Assembly (NCBI GenBank): GCA_013044305.1
Contig: JABEUT010000281.1
Coordinates: 1 to 8,971 of the forward strand
Length of the DNA stretch: 8,971 nucleotides
From: Bacteroidia bacterium
GTDB taxonomy: Bacteria; Bacteroidota; Bacteroidia; JABEUT01
Direction: 5' to 3'
The position numbers were made by a program, and so were the translations under genes. Each line of letters begins with the position of its first letter. Positions within the stretch are counted from its first letter, which is position 1. This document shows, one piece after another, positions 7,462 to 8,971 of this stretch. The notes beneath the pieces are model-generated. The model made no database searches, was not told the origin of the DNA, and saw only the letters and a list, made by a program, of their open reading frames with translations.

Positions 7462-7760
7462 TTTTTTTGAATCGTTATTATTTCTTTAGGACTTACCCAT
7501 AGCAATTCAGTTACTATAATGAAATAAGTCTGAAGTTCAAAAGCCAAGCCTAAAGCTATTTGAAGAAATCGAACATAATCCTTTTCACTATTACGGCTGC
7601 TGCCTTCAGCAATATTTGCAGGAATTGAAACTGCCGCACGGGTCATTTGAGAAAGTATACCGAATTTTTCGGTCGACGGTATCATTTCGGATATTTGGTA
7701 AGTCATTTTGATAATTTCAACTCCATTTTTCCAAACGTTAAGTTCGCGATAATTCTTCAC
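7446..7760 (-). CDS. Four-helix-bundle protein (S23/IVP family), frame lost before last helix
   Basis: Residues 1-95 match the small four-helix-bundle family first seen as proteins encoded in 23S rRNA intervening sequences: YRELNVWKNG near the start, then the hallmark RAAVSIPANIAEGSSRNS (41-58), then YVRFLQIALGLAFELQTY (62-79). Family members are usually about 115-125 residues; this frame stops at 104 after WKKR, because of an A7 run at codons 98-100. The start is a GTG at 7760; an in-frame stop lies eight codons upstream of it, and no usable ATG exists. Function in the cell is unknown; relatives act as accessory proteins in diversity-generating retroelements, but no reverse transcriptase is present here. 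The interval 7501-7740 is about 36% GC by hand count, well below its neighbours. Tandem heptamer arrays lie on both sides. It could be a degraded gene. Confidence 0.85.
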   Translation of the reverse strand: MKNYRELNVWKNGVEIIKMTYQISEMIPSTEKFGILSQMTRAAVSIPANIAEGSSRNSEKDYVRFLQIALGLAFELQTYFIIVTELLWVSPKEIITIQKNWKKR

Positions 7761-7773
7761 TGCATTTGTGTTT

Positions 7774-7815
7774 TAGCTATTAGCTATTGGCTATTAGCTA
7801 ATGGCCATTAGCTAT
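7774..7815. repeat. 7-bp tandem array (TRGCTAT-like), six units, moxR side
   Basis: Six heptamers in register: TAGCTAT, TAGCTAT, TGGCTAT, TAGCTAA, TGGCCAT, TAGCTAT. A 20-bp perfect palindrome (7795-7814, centred between 7804 and 7805) lies within it and could fold in RNA or extrude in DNA. The moxR stop codon (7808-7810) and its last codons fall inside the array. The four-helix gene starts 13 bp beyond the other end. Confidence 0.85.
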
Positions 7816-8779
7816 TTGCCAAAAGCCTTTTAATAATAGCGTCCACTGTAATATCCTCGGCTTCGGCTTTATAGTTCCGTACAATCCTGTGGCGGAGCAC
7901 GGGCAAGGCAACCGCATTTACATCCTCAATATCCGGCGAGTACTTTCCGCGAAGGGCGGCGTGGCATTTGGCCCCGATAATAAGGAACTGCGATGCGCGC
8001 GGTCCCGCACCCCATACTATATAGTCTTTCACCTGCTGCGGTGCAGATTCGTTTTGCGGACGGGTGCTGGCGGCAAGCTTTACGGCATATTCTATTACGT
8101 TGTCGGCAACGGGCAGTTTGCGCACAAGGTTCTGGAAAAAAATAATTTCGTCTGCCTGGAGAATTTTATTAAGTTTTACCTCCTTATCGAAGGTGGTGGC
8201 TTTTACAATCTGCACCTCGTTGGTGTATGCAGGGTAATCTACCCATATATTGAACATGAACCTGTCCAGCTGGGCTTCGGGCAGGGGGTATGTGCCTTCC
8301 TGTTCTATGGGGTTTTGCGTTGCAAGCACAAAAAACGGGTTTCCCAGTTCATAACGTCTTCCGCCTATGGTCGCAGCCCGTTCCTGCATGGCTTCAAGCA
8401 GGGCAGATTGTGTTTTCGGGGGCGTGCGGTTTATTTCATCTGCCAGAATAATGTTGGCAAAAAGCGGGCCTTTCAGGAATTTGAAGTTTCGGTTTTCATC
8501 CAGTATATCTGTACCCAGAATATCGGAAGGCATAAGGTCGGGGGTAAACTGTATGCGGTTGTAAGACAGTCCGAGTGCCTGTGCTACGGTATTTACAAGC
8601 AGGGTTTTTGCCAGTCCTGGCACCCCAATGAGCAGGCAATGACCGCGGCTGAAAATGGAGATGAGCACATCCTCAATAATTTTCTCCTGTCCTACAATAA
8701 CCTTTTTTATCTCGTTTGATAATTCCAGGTACTTTTTCCCGAAAGCGTCAACGGCTTCAACATCCGAACTGTATTTCAT
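7808..8779 (-). CDS. MoxR-type AAA+ ATPase
   Basis: I chose the ATG at 8779 (MKYSSDVEAVDAFG), giving 323 residues, the normal MoxR length. The open frame extends to 8884, but the extra 35 residues are not family-like and cover a likely promoter. AAA+ elements in order: Walker A GVPGLAKT (52-59), Walker B IILADEINR (110-118), sensor 1 ATQNP (153-157), arginine finger in EAQLDRF (168-174), and sensor 2 GAGPRASQ (257-264). All catalytic residues are present, so it should be an active cytosolic ATPase. MoxR proteins act as chaperone-like remodelling ATPases, usually with a neighbouring DUF58/vWA partner; that partner lies at 5244-6161 on the other strand. The stop codon lies within a heptamer repeat array. 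The downstream genes on this strand are the four-helix-bundle gene (47 bp away) and the glycosyltransferase. Confidence 0.95.
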   Translation of the reverse strand: MKYSSDVEAVDAFGKKYLELSNEIKKVIVGQEKIIEDVLISIFSRGHCLLIGVPGLAKTLLVNTVAQALGLSYNRIQFTPDLMPSDILGTDILDENRNFKFLKGPLFANIILADEINRTPPKTQSALLEAMQERAATIGGRRYELGNPFFVLATQNPIEQEGTYPLPEAQLDRFMFNIWVDYPAYTNEVQIVKATTFDKEVKLNKILQADEIIFFQNLVRKLPVADNVIEYAVKLAASTRPQNESAPQQVKDYIVWGAGPRASQFLIIGAKCHAALRGKYSPDIEDVNAVALPVLRHRIVRNYKAEAEDITVDAIIKRLLANS

Positions 8780-8801
8780 ATTATTAATAAAATTGAAAGA
8801 G

Positions 8802-8809
8802 CGAAGGTA
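8802..8809 (-). promoter_or_regulatory. Possible -7 box of the moxR gene
   Basis: On the minus strand this reads TACCTTCG followed by C, one mismatch from TAnnTTTG. It lies 22 bp before the ATG at 8779, which suits a short leader. No -33 element is obvious. It supports the shorter start for the ATPase but remains a weak match. Confidence 0.35.
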
Positions 8810-8933
8810 ACAAAATATAGAGCATTGCCATGGGTTTACTTCATAATGGCCCCTGTTCCTGTCCTGTATTTTTTGTATCTGCAATTTGTCGAAAAGTAAC
8901 TGCGCAGTGAGTCTTTACAATGAATGTTTATAT

Positions 8934-8949
8934 CCTAAAATGTTTTAGG
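8934..8949. other. Palindrome CCTAAAATGTTTTAGG upstream of moxR
   Basis: Seven-base arms CCTAAAA and TTTTAGG flank a central TG. It sits in the gene-free right edge (8885-8971), 155 bp upstream of the moxR start. It could be an operator or a terminator stem for a gene beyond the window; there is no T-run after it. Confidence 0.4.
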
Positions 8950-8963
8950 GAGCTGATAGCCAG
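8950..8963. repeat. Two more heptamer units at the right edge
   Basis: GAGCTGA and TAGCCAG continue the TRGCTNN theme, and the 10-mer AGCTGATAGC (8951-8960) is identical to 7351-7360. This may be a solitary remnant or part of another array; no further clear units are seen before the window ends at 8971. Confidence 0.45.
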
Positions 8964-8971
8964 TATAATGA

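Noticed and set aside
7446..7760. Avd accessory protein of a diversity-generating retroelement
   Set aside because: Same fold family, but there is no reverse transcriptase or template/variable repeat pair in the window.
7774..7815. CRISPR array
   Set aside because: The units are contiguous 7-mers without spacers, far shorter than CRISPR repeats, and no cas gene is present.
7889..8719. Long plus-strand open frame (276 codons) opposite the MoxR gene
   Set aside because: It is antisense to a well-conserved AAA+ ATPase; its translation has no recognisable domain and is rich in Cys, Tyr and Phe, as expected of a shadow frame.
8780..8884. Extended N-terminus of the MoxR ATPase from the ATG at 8884
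   Set aside because: The 35 extra residues are unlike the family and overlap a likely -7 box; the ATG at 8779 gives the usual length.

Overview
The window looks like a piece of a Bacteroidota (Bacteroidetes) chromosome. Three signs point there. The first protein ends in a type A sorting domain of the type IX secretion system (T9SS), which is known only from this phylum. Upstream of trxA is a textbook Bacteroidota -7 promoter box (TATCTTTG, consensus TAnnTTTG). Shine-Dalgarno sequences are missing or poor at most starts. Coding DNA is around 50-60% GC by eye, but the interval 7501-7740 drops to about 36% by hand count.

Layout, left to right. Positions 1-1920 (+) hold a secreted T9SS cargo protein cut by the left edge. 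It meets, tail to tail and only 2 bp away, a ClC-family chloride channel/transporter with two C-terminal CBS domains (1923-3815, -). Upstream of ClC on the same strand is a small lipoprotein with a probable OB-like domain (4025-4660, -). A divergent promoter region of about 208 bp separates this from trxA (4869-5186, +), which is followed by a DUF58/vWA-type protein (5244-6161, +). DUF58 converges on a run of three minus-strand genes: a GT4-like glycosyltransferase (6195-7343), a short four-helix-bundle (S23/IVP family) gene (7446-7760) and a MoxR-type AAA+ ATPase (7808-8779). The last 190 bases carry the moxR leader and a short palindrome, with no gene.

How the genes may work together. MoxR ATPases and DUF58 proteins are commonly encoded side by side and thought to act as chaperone and vWA partner. 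Here they lie within 3 kb of each other but in opposite orientation, with the glycosyltransferase and the four-helix gene between them. The lipoprotein and ClC genes may form a loose minus-strand pair. trxA and DUF58 probably share a transcript.

The most unusual structure is at 7329-7815. The AT-rich four-helix-bundle gene sits between two arrays of in-register 7-bp units (consensus TRGCTNN). One array runs into the glycosyltransferase start codon and the other overlaps the moxR stop codon. The gene also has an A7 run (spelling A AAA AAC in frame) that throws the reading frame just before the last helix. The -1 frame encodes exactly the missing family-like C-terminus and stops at the edge of the array. 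This looks like a small repeat-bounded cassette inserted between two housekeeping genes. No CRISPR array, tRNA, rRNA, transposase or recognisable defence system was seen.
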